This document shows, one piece after another, positions 1 to 8,194 of a stretch of 32,871 nucleotides of DNA (position 1 is the stretch's first letter; every line of letters begins with the position of its first letter). The stretch comes from Sedimenticola thiotaurini (GTDB taxonomy: Bacteria; Pseudomonadota; Gammaproteobacteria; Chromatiales; Chromatiaceae), in NCBI GenBank assembly GCA_007713595.1, contig VMRY01000012.1:1-32871 (forward strand). Reading direction: 5' to 3'. A program made the translations under genes and the position numbers. The notes under the pieces are model-generated. The model ran no database searches, was not told the DNA's origin, and saw nothing but the letters and a program-made list of their open reading frames with translations.

Positions 1-434
<434 letters not shown>

Positions 435-531
435 GGTGACCTCGACTCGCCTGATATAAACGGTCTCTATTGTAACGAAACAGCTGTGCGGTAAACAGTC
501 GATCTGAGTGTGCTTTTTCAGAACAGCAACC

Positions 532-560
532 CTGGTTGATTGTGCGGTTTAATGTATTAT
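532..560 (+). promoter_or_regulatory. possible sigma70 promoter for the yihY operon
   Basis: A TATTAT hexamer at 555-560 lies 17 bp after a weak CTGGTT (532-537). It sits in the divergent gap between arsC and yihY, about 80 bases before the chosen yihY start. The -35 match is poor, so this is a weak call. Confidence 0.25.
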
Positions 561-641
561 CAGTTTTATTGTGTATTAAGGGTGGTACAGGAGAGATGGC
601 AGCGGAGTTTGGGCCAATATGAGCGGCGAAGGTATATACGG

Positions 642-1871
642 ATGAGCTTTCAGCAGGTGCGCCATTTTTTTACTCTGCTTGTCAGTCGATTTGTGGCAGA
701 TCAGGGGCTGCCTTCTGCGGCTGCACTGACGTTTACCACATTACTCTCCATAGTACCGCTGATGACCGTTGTATTGGCGATCTTTGCCGCATTTCCTGTG
801 GGTGATCGGGTTGTTATCCAGCTGCAGGATTTCATTTTTAATAACTTCATGCCGGCTTCAGGTCAGGTCATTCAGGAATATTTGAACGAATTCAGCAAAA
901 AGGCGGCAGGTATGACCGGCCCCGGTGTGGCCTTTCTGGTTGTGGTTGCCTTATTGATGATGGCCAATATAGAACGGGCCTTTAACAGGATCTGGCGGAT
1001 AGAGAAGAACCGGCGGCCATTGAATCGATTCATGGTCTACTGGGCTATTCTTACGCTGGGCCCGTTATTGATAGGACTCAGCGTCGCGGCTACCTCCTAC
1101 CTTGTGTCGATACCACTTTTTTCAGATGCGGCTACTCGGCTCGGTGTGGAGGGCAAGCTTTTCCAGTTTATGCCGTTGCTCGCCTCTGCAGTGGCCTTTA
1201 GTCTGCTCTATCTGGTGGTCCCCAATCAGCGGGTGCCTGCCTGGCATGCCATAGCCGCTGGGTTGTTGGCTGCGTTGATGTTTGAGCTGGCCAAACGGGG
1301 ATTTGCATCCTATATCACCTATTTCCCTACATATGAAACGATCTATGGTGCACTGGCAGTGATGCCGCTGTTCCTGGTCTGGATCTATCTCTCCTGGGTG
1401 ATTGCCTTGATGGGGGCGGAGTTTAGTTGCTGTCTTGGTCTGGTGAATGAACAAGGTGAGTATGAAGAAGTAAATGAAATGAATCCGCTGTTGATTCGTT
1501 TTCATATCTTGCGCCTGTTGTTTGCTGCGCAGCAGAATGGGGAGAGTCGTTCGCTTCAGAGCCTGGCCCATTTACTTGATGGGGCGGGGGGTGAGTCATT
1601 GGGTAACCATCTGAATATTCTCCAACAAGCTCGATTGATTACCACAACAGATATGGGTGAGTGGGTGTTGGCACGGGATTTGTCAGATGTCACACTCCTT
1701 AACCTGTATCTTATTCAGCCGGGCCCACTCCCGGATACAGAAATGCTAAAAGTATCACAACAACCAGAGGAACGGAGTTTGGGAGAAATTATTGGCCAGG
1801 TCGATCGATTATACCGGGAGAATATGGCTCAGCCATTGAGTGAGATTTTTCGACTGGCGGGTACAAAATGA
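642..1871 (+). CDS. yihY: YihY/BrkB family inner-membrane protein
   Basis: An integral membrane protein of the YihY/BrkB family, once mislabelled RNase BN. The first 285 residues or so carry about six hydrophobic helices. Family landmarks include the D-Q-G-L-P-S-A-A-A-L-T-F segment near residues 20-31, the N-R-I-W-R-I sequence near 115, and the F-x-T-Y-E-T-I-Y-G-A-L-A stretch before the last helices. A soluble C-terminal tail of about 120 residues resembles a winged-helix domain, found in the longer family members. I chose the ATG at 642, not an earlier in-frame one, because GAAGG lies 9 bases upstream and homologues start at this S-F-x-Q-x-x-x-F motif. The molecular function of the family is not established. 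It heads a likely operon with tlpA-like (22-base gap) and acyP. Confidence 0.85.
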   Translation: MSFQQVRHFFTLLVSRFVADQGLPSAAALTFTTLLSIVPLMTVVLAIFAAFPVGDRVVIQLQDFIFNNFMPASGQVIQEYLNEFSKKAAGMTGPGVAFLVVVALLMMANIERAFNRIWRIEKNRRPLNRFMVYWAILTLGPLLIGLSVAATSYLVSIPLFSDAATRLGVEGKLFQFMPLLASAVAFSLLYLVVPNQRVPAWHAIAAGLLAALMFELAKRGFASYITYFPTYETIYGALAVMPLFLVWIYLSWVIALMGAEFSCCLGLVNEQGEYEEVNEMNPLLIRFHILRLLFAAQQNGESRSLQSLAHLLDGAGGESLGNHLNILQQARLITTTDMGEWVLARDLSDVTLLNLYLIQPGPLPDTEMLKVSQQPEERSLGEIIGQVDRLYRENMAQPLSEIFRLAGTK

Positions 1872-1893
1872 CATACCAGCAAAGAGGATCTGC

Positions 1894-2397
1894 ATGCGAT
1901 TTCTGAAGTATTTTACACTGGGTTGGCTGCTGTTTTCATTTTCATTGGGTGCTCATGCTGCTGATCTTGTGTTGCCAGATATGGATGGAAAAGATCACAG
2001 TTTGTCTGAGTTTCATGGCAAGTGGGTAGTTCTAAATTTCTGGGCAACATGGTGTCCACCCTGTATAGACGAGATGCCAGAGCTGGAACGTTTTTATGAG
2101 GCGCATAAGGATCGGAATGCTGTAGTTATAGGCGTTAATATGGAAGATGTCTCTATCGATATTTTAAAGGCCTTTGTGGATGATATGTTTATCACCTACC
2201 CGATATGGTTGGCCCCGCCAGATGGCACAACTACACTTGGCAGGATATCTGCCTTGCCCACTACGCTGCTGATCTCACCACAGGGGGAGTTGGTGGGGCG
2301 TCGCGTTGGCGGTATCACGGCTGAGATGATTGAGCGAATGATTGAGAAGCACGCACATCCTCAGCGGCAGGCGAGCAACAGTAAAAAAAGGGGATAA
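1894..2397 (+). CDS. TlpA/ResA-like periplasmic thioredoxin
   Basis: A 167-residue exported thiol:disulfide oxidoreductase. The first 23 residues form a signal peptide or anchor (MRFLKYFTLGWLLFSFSLG then AHAA). The thioredoxin fold has the active site W-A-T-W-C-P-P-C, with cysteines at residues 54 and 57, and a cis-proline loop in A-L-P-T-T-L-L-I near residue 130. The redox-active C-P-P-C pair and the E-M-P-E-L-E segment are typical of TlpA/ResA proteins, which reduce periplasmic thiols, for example in cytochrome c maturation. The ATG at 1894 is preferred over an in-frame start at 1840 that would overlap yihY, because AGAGGAT precedes it and it begins the signal peptide. No cytochrome maturation genes are adjacent, so the substrate is unknown. 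Confidence 0.85.
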   Translation: MRFLKYFTLGWLLFSFSLGAHAADLVLPDMDGKDHSLSEFHGKWVVLNFWATWCPPCIDEMPELERFYEAHKDRNAVVIGVNMEDVSIDILKAFVDDMFITYPIWLAPPDGTTTLGRISALPTTLLISPQGELVGRRVGGITAEMIERMIEKHAHPQRQASNSKKRG

Positions 2398-2400
2398 CTT

Positions 2401-2670
2401 TTGGCAATCTGTATGCGTTTTCTTGTTTCAGGGAAGGTTCAAGGGGTCTTTTTTCGGGCCTCAACCCGATTTGAGGCAGAACGACTTGAACTCACGGGCT
2501 ATGCCAGGAATCTGTCCGATGGCCGGGTGGAGGTGCTGGCTTGCGGTGAAGCAGATGCTGTTGATCAGTTGCGGGGCTGGCTCACCAAGGGTCCTCCGCA
2601 GGCCAGTGTGAGTGGTGTCTCCTGTGAGCCGGTCCCACATCAGCAGCTGGTAGCTTTCACTATTGGATAG
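2401..2670 (+). CDS. acyP: acylphosphatase
   Basis: An 89-residue acylphosphatase, which hydrolyses the carboxyl-phosphate bond of acyl phosphates such as acetyl or carbamoyl phosphate. The signature K-V-Q-G-V-F-F-R ends in the phosphate-binding Arg19, and the catalytic Asn37 lies in L-T-G-Y-A-R-N-L-S-D-G. The E-V-L-A-C-G-E segment is also typical. The start appears to be TTG at 2401, three bases after the tlpA-like stop, with AAGGGG upstream at good distance. An ATG at 2413 would leave too short a first beta strand. It is the last gene of the yihY-tlpA-acyP run. Confidence 0.92.
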   Translation: MAICMRFLVSGKVQGVFFRASTRFEAERLELTGYARNLSDGRVEVLACGEADAVDQLRGWLTKGPPQASVSGVSCEPVPHQQLVAFTIG

Positions 2671-2732
2671 ATAGAGCTTTCAGTCACACCATTGACCGTT
2701 ATCAGGGCGCGTTTTTTAAATTTTCGTCACGG

Positions 2733-3653
2733 CTATTCAGTAGCTGGTTTTTGTTCAGCTGAATCATCGGGGGCGGTCCATGGCCTGAACACCGCAGGTG
2801 CCCCATTGACTAGGATGCCGTTATTTCCGCTTGCTTGTTGTTGGATATTAGCCGCACGTTGTGGCGCGTTTGGCTGCCACTCGGCGTTTTGGTCGTCAGT
2901 TGGGTACTGCGGTTGCGCCATGCCTTGTGGTACTGGAACGTTACCTTGTTGGTACGCAGGCTGGGTAGCCTGTCCTGACATGTAAGGCGCTGCGGGCACC
3001 TGCTGTGGTTGATAGTCTTGTGGTGCTGTTTGATTGGGTGTCTGTGTTTGCGGGTATCCATAACCTGCCCCATATCCCGAGGGGTAAGGTTCCTCATAGG
3101 CTTGCTCCTGAGCAGGTGGCATAGGAGCATAATACCCCTGGTTATACCCATAACCTTGCGGGGGGGCATATCCAGGAGGTGGTGCGTAGCTATTTACAGC
3201 GGGAGCTGTCTCATAGACATAAGGATAGCTGTAGGGCTGGGCTTGATAGTAACCTGATGGGTAGCCATATCCAGGCGCTGCTAGATATCCATTTTCTCCC
3301 CAGTAGCCCGTTTGACCTTGGGGGGCGGCGTAATAACCAGAATCATAGCTCTCCTGGTAGCCATAGTTGCCATAGGGTTCAGGCTGGGCCTGTTGTGCGT
3401 TGCCAGGATATGGCTGGAGCTGTTGATATGGGTATGTCCCCTGTTGGGTATCAGGTTGGCCATAGGGTATCTGGTTGGGTGTCTGATACTGCCCCTGAGT
3501 AGTATCTGGAGCCGCTTGCTGATCAGCGGCCCGGTCATCCGGTCGCCAGATATTTCCGTTTTGGTCAGCGTAGGGCGGGGTGTATCTTCCCTCAGCGGTC
3601 ACGAGGCTTGAAAACAGTACCAGTGATAAGGTACCCAGTAAGAACCCTTGCAT
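2733..3653 (-). CDS. secreted Tyr/Pro/Gln/Gly-rich low-complexity protein, function unknown
   Basis: A 306-residue protein that I do not recognise. The N-terminus MQGFLLGTLSLVLFSSLVTA is a clear signal peptide, followed by E-G-R-Y-T-P-P-Y-A-D-Q-N-G-N-I-W-R-P. The body (about residues 40-260) is almost wholly Tyr, Pro, Gln, Gly, Ala and Asn, with irregular repeats of G-Y-G-Y-P, Q-G-Y-G-Y-N-Q-G-Y-Y and P-P-G-Y-A-P-P. It has few charged residues and no cysteine in the mature part. The C-terminus recovers ordinary composition and contains V-F-R-P-W-T-A-P-D-D, echoing the N-terminal W-R-P-D-D. The ATG at 3653 has GGAG seven bases upstream. Composition suggests a disordered, aggregation-prone or matrix-forming exported protein; a sulfur-globule envelope protein is one speculative possibility. 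Confidence 0.7.
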   Translation of the reverse strand: MQGFLLGTLSLVLFSSLVTAEGRYTPPYADQNGNIWRPDDRAADQQAAPDTTQGQYQTPNQIPYGQPDTQQGTYPYQQLQPYPGNAQQAQPEPYGNYGYQESYDSGYYAAPQGQTGYWGENGYLAAPGYGYPSGYYQAQPYSYPYVYETAPAVNSYAPPPGYAPPQGYGYNQGYYAPMPPAQEQAYEEPYPSGYGAGYGYPQTQTPNQTAPQDYQPQQVPAAPYMSGQATQPAYQQGNVPVPQGMAQPQYPTDDQNAEWQPNAPQRAANIQQQASGNNGILVNGAPAVFRPWTAPDDSAEQKPATE

Positions 3654-3766
3654 GGTTATACTCCAAAAAATGACCGGATCTGCGACATTTCCGATTCTGC
3701 TCTTTTCCACATATTAACTGGAAAAAAGGTAATTGTCGTGGTTGAAAAGAGAGGGCAGGAAAGGAA

Positions 3767-4612
3767 TCAGTAGCCAGCAGTTTTAAGGTCTAATCCGGGG
3801 GGAAGGGCTGCAACCCTTTCAATTCCGGTGCTGATGCTGCCGTCTGGCCGCAGTTCCAACCAGCGAAATCCGGGAGGGGCTGTGCTGATGCCGAAGGAGT
3901 CCTGATTTTCGACAAACTGAATGCAGGTTGAGGGTGTGCCCAGCATTTGAATGCCGTTATACACAGTCTCGAAGTTTTGATGGATATGTCCCCAGATAAC
4001 GCCCTTGGCGTTTTTGTTCTGGTCAAGGATAGAGAGAAAGGGGCCTGGATTATCCAGTGCCATGTTATCCATCCAGGCACTGTTAATCTTGATTGGATGG
4101 TGGTGCAGGGCAATCAAAACAGGTCGATCTGCGTAGTCATGGAGCGACTGCTGCAGTAATTCCAGCTCTTGATCCCTCAGATGACCACCTTCCGAGTGTG
4201 GGATAGTCGAGTCGAGCATCACCACAACCCAGCTACCGAGGTCGATGACCTTGGTAGCTTCGATCAGACCGCCTGTAAGGTGTTTATATAATTCGGCTGG
4301 TTTGTCATGGTTTCCTGGCAGGCAGCAGGTCCTTATGCCAAACGATTGGATGTGTTGATTCAAACGTCTGTAGCCTTCAACTGAGGCATCATGAACCAGA
4401 TCACCCGTCAGTAAGATCAGGTCGATTCGCTTTGGGTCCTGACTGGCAAGATCCATCACCCACTCAAAACTTGTCTGGGTATTGATGCCCGCCAGTTTCC
4501 ACTCTGGATCTGCTTGCAGATGACAGTCAGTGATCTGGAGAATCCGAAGGCTCATTTCCTGATTGGAACGATCCTTGGGCTGCCGATGTATGTGAGTGAT
4601 TTCTTGGGTCAT
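3767..4612 (-). CDS. cpdA: 3',5'-cyclic-AMP phosphodiesterase CpdA
   Basis: A 281-residue class III cyclic-nucleotide phosphodiesterase (calcineurin-like metallophosphoesterase) that hydrolyses cAMP to AMP in the cytoplasm. All metal-binding motifs are present: D-C-H (D29, H31), G-D-L-V-H-D (70-75), G-N-H-D (100-103), H-H-H-P (170-173) and G-H-I-H (208-211). The later P-S-T-C-I-Q-F and G-F-R-W-L-E-L-R-P-D-G segments, and a C-terminal G-Y, match E. coli CpdA along its length. The start is uncertain. The ATG at 4612 has no obvious ribosome-binding site, and an ATG at 4555 just before L-R-I-L-Q-I-T-D would give 262 residues. It stands alone here, without the E. coli neighbours nudF and parE. Confidence 0.92.
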   Translation of the reverse strand: MTQEITHIHRQPKDRSNQEMSLRILQITDCHLQADPEWKLAGINTQTSFEWVMDLASQDPKRIDLILLTGDLVHDASVEGYRRLNQHIQSFGIRTCCLPGNHDKPAELYKHLTGGLIEATKVIDLGSWVVVMLDSTIPHSEGGHLRDQELELLQQSLHDYADRPVLIALHHHPIKINSAWMDNMALDNPGPFLSILDQNKNAKGVIWGHIHQNFETVYNGIQMLGTPSTCIQFVENQDSFGISTAPPGFRWLELRPDGSISTGIERVAALPPGLDLKTAGY

Positions 4613-4896
4613 ATTAAAAACAATTATCGACCGATATAGCTGAATATTAAGCCAAGAATGGCAGCTTTGTATGTGCCTCAGGCGTCATAAATTCGCCAAT
4701 TAGGGGCTAGTGGCTTAGTTTTACATCAGCGAGCTGTTTTTTTGTCTACTGGTTCACACTTTCGGATATATCAGAATGGGCTTCATCTCCAATGAGGGGG
4801 ACGCGTTGGATCTGATGAATTTCCGAGTGTGGTTTTTCTGGAATGTATTGCTGTGGGTGGGGCACTGTTTTAATCGTAGTCCCATCCGTTCTTTGT
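4613..4896. other. intergenic gap between fabA terminator and cpdA
   Basis: About 280 bases with no open reading frame of note. It should contain the cpdA promoter (minus strand), in the AT-rich part near 4613-4660, but I found no well-spaced consensus pair. Apart from the fabA hairpin at its left edge I see no repeat or RNA gene. Confidence 0.5.
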
Positions 4897-4920
4897 CCAG
4901 GGCCTGGTAGCAGGCCCTGG
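4897..4920 (-). terminator. hairpin downstream of fabA
   Basis: A perfect 10-bp inverted repeat (CCAGGGCCTG / CAGGCCCTGG) with a 4-base loop begins 7 bases after the fabA stop. There is no T-run on either strand, so it is either an atypical terminator or a 3'-end stabiliser of the fabA message. Confidence 0.55.
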
Positions 4921-4927
4921 TTAAACC

Positions 4928-5443
4928 TTAGAAGTTGTCGGTAGAGACAAACAGACCTACACGCAAATCCTTTGCAGTGTATATTTCGCGGCCATCAACC
5001 TTCATCACGGCATCGGCGACACCCATGACCAGACGGCGGGTTATGACGCGTTTTAGCTCGATATGGTAGGTAACCTTTTTCGCCGTGGGAAGAACCTGTC
5101 CAGTGAACTTCACTTCGCCCACACCCAGTGCGCGGCCGTGTCCGGGATTACCCAGCCAGGCCAGATAGAATCCCACCGCCTGCCACATGGCATCGAGCCC
5201 AAGACAGCCGGGCATAACGGGATCGCCGGGGAAGTGGCAATCAAAAAACCACAAGTCAGGGGTGATATCCAGTTCCGCGAGGATTTCACCTTTACCGTAA
5301 GCACCGCCTTCATCGGAAATACGGGTGATTCTGTCCATCATCAGCATGTTGGGGGTTGGCAGCTGCGCGTTTCCCTCCCCAAACATTTTTCCGTGACCGC
5401 AATCCAGCAACTCTTCTCTTGTAAAGCTTTGTTCTTTTGCCAT
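4928..5443 (-). CDS. fabA: 3-hydroxydecanoyl-ACP dehydratase/isomerase FabA
   Basis: A 171-residue enzyme of type II fatty-acid synthesis. It dehydrates 3-hydroxydecanoyl-ACP and isomerises trans-2- to cis-3-decenoyl-ACP, the branch point for unsaturated fatty acids. The hot-dog-fold signature [18 protein letters not shown] is present with catalytic His70 and Asp84, at the same numbers as in E. coli FabA (172 residues). The [13 protein letters not shown] segment also identifies FabA rather than FabZ. The usual partner fabB is not adjacent. The gene lies 65 bases after proS on the same strand and may be co-transcribed with it. Confidence 0.96.
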   Translation of the reverse strand: MAKEQSFTREELLDCGHGKMFGEGNAQLPTPNMLMMDRITRISDEGGAYGKGEILAELDITPDLWFFDCHFPGDPVMPGCLGLDAMWQAVGFYLAWLGNPGHGRALGVGEVKFTGQVLPTAKKVTYHIELKRVITRRLVMGVADAVMKVDGREIYTAKDLRVGLFVSTDNF

Positions 5444-5508
5444 GAATCCAGTTTCTCTTGTGGTTATCGTTTGAATACTGAGACGCTGTCCTTAGCGAAT
5501 CCAAAGGG

Positions 5509-7233
5509 TCAAGCTTTGATATCAGCTTGATCAAGCAGGAAGGGTACTACCTGCTCAATGTCGATTAAACTGTTGTCGGCGTCGGTTCGGCCACGATACT
5601 CCAATTTGCCTTCATCCAGGCTGCGTTCTCCGATAACAATTCGATGAGGTATGCCGATCAGCTCCATGTCAGCAAACATGGCACCTGGACGTGCGCCCCG
5701 ATCATCGAGGAGAACATCAACTCCTGCTTGTTTCAGTGACTGATAGAGCGCTTCGGTAGCTTCACGTACCCGATGGGATTTGTCCATTTTCATTGGGCAG
5801 AGGGCTACCTGGAAGGGGGCTATGCCTGCTGGCCAGATGATGCCGTTATCATCGTGGTTCTGCTCGATCGCCGCGGCCACAACACGAGAGACGCCGATAC
5901 CATAGCAGCCCATCTGCATAATAACGCTACGCCCATTCTCATCGAGTACGCTGGCCTTCATCGCCTCACTGTACTTGTCCCCCAGCTGGAAGATATGGCC
6001 CACTTCAATGCCGCGGGCGATGGTCAGAACTCCTTTACCATCAGGGCTGGGGTCGCCTTCCTGGACATTCCGGATATCGGCGATTTTGGCTGTAGGGAGA
6101 TCACGTTCCCAGTTGATGCCAAAGTAATGTTTACCATCTTCATTGGCACCAGCGCTGAAATCGGCTGTCAAGGCTACAGTGCGGTCAATGATGCAGGGTA
6201 TGGGCAGATTGATTGGGCCCAGTGACCCGGGGCCCGCGCCGACGGCCTCTCTGATCTGTTCTTCTGTAGCGAAGGTAAGAGGGGAGGCGACTTCGGCCAG
6301 TTTTTCAGCCTTGATCTCATTCAGGTCATGATCGCCTCGGACCAGTAGGGCGATGAAGGGGTTTTTCTGCCCCTCATCTGCCAAAACGATCAATGTCTTG
6401 ACGGTTTTTTCGATAGGTTGCTGGAACTGATCAACCAGATCCTGAATAGTCTTGGCATTCGGGGTATCGATCAGGCGCAGCTCCTCAGCCGGGGCCGCGA
6501 GCGTTGTGCCGAGGGCTACGGCCTCGGCAGTTTCAATATTCGCCGCATAATCGCTCTCGGTAGAGAAGGCGATGGCATCCTCACCGGAATCAGCCAGTAC
6601 GTGGAACTCTTTGGATGCGTTGCCGCCAATACTACCGCTGTCGGCCTGTACTGCCCTGAAATTGAGCCCGCAACGGGTAAAGATCTGGCTGTATGTCTGA
6701 TGCATCAGGTCATAGGTCTGCTGCAGTGATGCTTGATCTACATGGAAAGAGTAGGCATCTTTCATGAGAAATTCACGGGCTCGCATTACCCCAAACCGAG
6801 GGCGAATCTCATCGCGGAATTTGGTTTGAATCTGATAGAAGTTGATCGGCAGCTGTTTATAGCTATGCAGTTCATTACGGGCCAGGTCGGTGATGATCTC
6901 CTCATGCGTCGGTCCATAGCAGAAGGCCCGATTATGTCGGTCATTCAGCCGCAATAACTCGGGGCCATACTGCTCCCAGCGCCCGGATTCCTGCCATAAC
7001 TCGGCCGGTTGGACCGATGGCATCAACACCTCCAGTGCGCCGGAGCGATCCATCTCTTCCCGTACAATGGTTTCTATTTTGCGTAATACCCTGAGGCCCA
7101 TAGGCAGCCAGGTATAGAGGCCTGCAGCGAGCTTGCGAATCATACCGGCCCTTATCATCAGCTGGTGGCTGCTGATCTCGGCATCGGAAGGGGTCTCCTT
7201 AACAGTCTGGAGAGGAAATTGGGATGTGCGCAT
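5509..7233 (-). CDS. proS: prolyl-tRNA synthetase (bacterial type with editing insert)
   Basis: A 574-residue class II aminoacyl-tRNA synthetase that charges tRNA-Pro. Motif 2 and its surroundings are seen in [25 protein letters not shown]. Motif 3 lies in [13 protein letters not shown], followed by the HGTP anticodon-binding domain. Between motifs 2 and 3 lies the roughly 180-residue YbaK-like insert ([10 protein letters not shown] onward) that hydrolyses Ala-tRNA-Pro. I chose the ATG at 7233 (M-R-T-S-Q-F-P-L) because E. coli ProS begins identically. A TTG at 7263 would add ten residues. No clear Shine-Dalgarno sequence precedes the ATG. Confidence 0.97.
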   Translation of the reverse strand: MRTSQFPLQTVKETPSDAEISSHQLMIRAGMIRKLAAGLYTWLPMGLRVLRKIETIVREEMDRSGALEVLMPSVQPAELWQESGRWEQYGPELLRLNDRHNRAFCYGPTHEEIITDLARNELHSYKQLPINFYQIQTKFRDEIRPRFGVMRAREFLMKDAYSFHVDQASLQQTYDLMHQTYSQIFTRCGLNFRAVQADSGSIGGNASKEFHVLADSGEDAIAFSTESDYAANIETAEAVALGTTLAAPAEELRLIDTPNAKTIQDLVDQFQQPIEKTVKTLIVLADEGQKNPFIALLVRGDHDLNEIKAEKLAEVASPLTFATEEQIREAVGAGPGSLGPINLPIPCIIDRTVALTADFSAGANEDGKHYFGINWERDLPTAKIADIRNVQEGDPSPDGKGVLTIARGIEVGHIFQLGDKYSEAMKASVLDENGRSVIMQMGCYGIGVSRVVAAAIEQNHDDNGIIWPAGIAPFQVALCPMKMDKSHRVREATEALYQSLKQAGVDVLLDDRGARPGAMFADMELIGIPHRIVIGERSLDEGKLEYRGRTDADNSLIDIEQVVPFLLDQADIKA

Positions 7234-7362
7234 GTGTGTGAAATCCAGGGAGTATGGGTGCAAATCGATCTATTCTAACGATATGCCTTGGTTGGGACAA
7301 ATCAAGAAGCGCAGTTAGCTGAATGGCGGCGATTTATTCCTTAAATATCTACAGCTTTCCTG

Positions 7363-8115
7363 ATGACGGCCGATTATATAGCTGATATCTGGCCAGGAAT
7401 ATCGGTAGCACCTTTGTCAATCGCATCCGCCAAAAAAAGTCTCCAGGGAGAGCCATCCGGAGAACGCCGTCGATCTGTATGGTGGTCTTTGGCGCTGGTT
7501 GTCCTGCTGCTTTGTGGCATGGTAACTGCCGAGACCCTTGTGACCACTGAGCTGATTCAGTGGGTCAAACAGAAATATGGCGAGCCGGCAGCTGTCCGAA
7601 TGCAAGATTGGCAAGCGTTGATGGAGGGAGGGCGAAATAAGAGTGAGAAGGCTAAGCTCACCTTGGTAAACGATTTCTTCAATCAGTTGACCTACTGGTC
7701 CGATCTGAATATCTGGGGCAAAAGTGACTACTGGGCAACGCCCCTGGAGGTGATTGGTCGCGGTCGAGCGGATTGTGAAGATTACTCTATAGCAAAGTAT
7801 TTTACCCTCAGGGAGATGGGCGTACCTGATGACAAGATGCGCATTATGTATGTTAAAGCACTGGAGTTGAACCAGGCCCACATGGTGTTGACTTACTACC
7901 CCGAAGAGGCAAGCGTGCCTTTGGTGCTGGACAACATCAATGGCAAGATTCTATCCGCAGACAAGCGTGGTGATCTTGCGCCTGTATACAGTTTCAACGC
8001 AGAGGGGCTCTGGCTGGCGAAAAATCGTGGGCGTGGACAAAGGGTTGGATCTTCAAGTCGAATCAGCTTGTGGCAGGACCTGAAGGCGAGAATGGCGACA
8101 GAGGCTGCGCAGTGA
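7363..8115 (+). CDS. lapG: LapG-type periplasmic cysteine protease (transglutaminase-like, C93)
   Basis: A 250-residue bacterial transglutaminase-like cysteine protease. LapG cleaves the N-terminal retention module of large LapA-type adhesins in the periplasm, releasing them and dispersing biofilm. A hydrophobic segment at residues 39-55 is a signal or anchor. The catalytic triad is visible as Cys138 (R-A-D-C-E-D-Y-S), His173 (A-H-M-V-L) and Asp190 (L-V-L-D-N), and Asp137/Glu139 flanking the cysteine are the known calcium ligands of LapG. D-Y-W-A-T-P-L-E and D-L-A-P-V-Y-S-F-N-A-E-G-L are also family hallmarks. About 38 residues precede the membrane segment, and no good ribosome-binding site supports the ATG at 7363, so the real start may be further in. 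LapD follows after 79 bases. Confidence 0.92.
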   Translation: MTADYIADIWPGISVAPLSIASAKKSLQGEPSGERRRSVWWSLALVVLLLCGMVTAETLVTTELIQWVKQKYGEPAAVRMQDWQALMEGGRNKSEKAKLTLVNDFFNQLTYWSDLNIWGKSDYWATPLEVIGRGRADCEDYSIAKYFTLREMGVPDDKMRIMYVKALELNQAHMVLTYYPEEASVPLVLDNINGKILSADKRGDLAPVYSFNAEGLWLAKNRGRGQRVGSSSRISLWQDLKARMATEAAQ

Positions 8116-8194
8116 GAGTGTTTTTAGATAGCTTGATGAAATTAAATATTGGAACCAGGTTAAGGCCTGGAGTGAGTATCCAGGGGAAAACATC

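Noticed and set aside
642-1871. Ribonuclease BN annotation for the YihY/BrkB protein
   Set aside because: The name comes from an old misassignment; the sequence is a multi-spanning membrane protein with no nuclease motif.
2692-3611. Several plus-strand and alternate minus-strand frames over the Tyr/Pro/Gln-rich gene
   Set aside because: Repetitive base composition opens all frames; only the 3653-2733 frame has a signal peptide and a ribosome-binding site.
5063-5530. 155-residue plus-strand frame antisense to fabA
   Set aside because: It is a mirror of a strongly conserved gene and shows no domain or ribosome-binding site.
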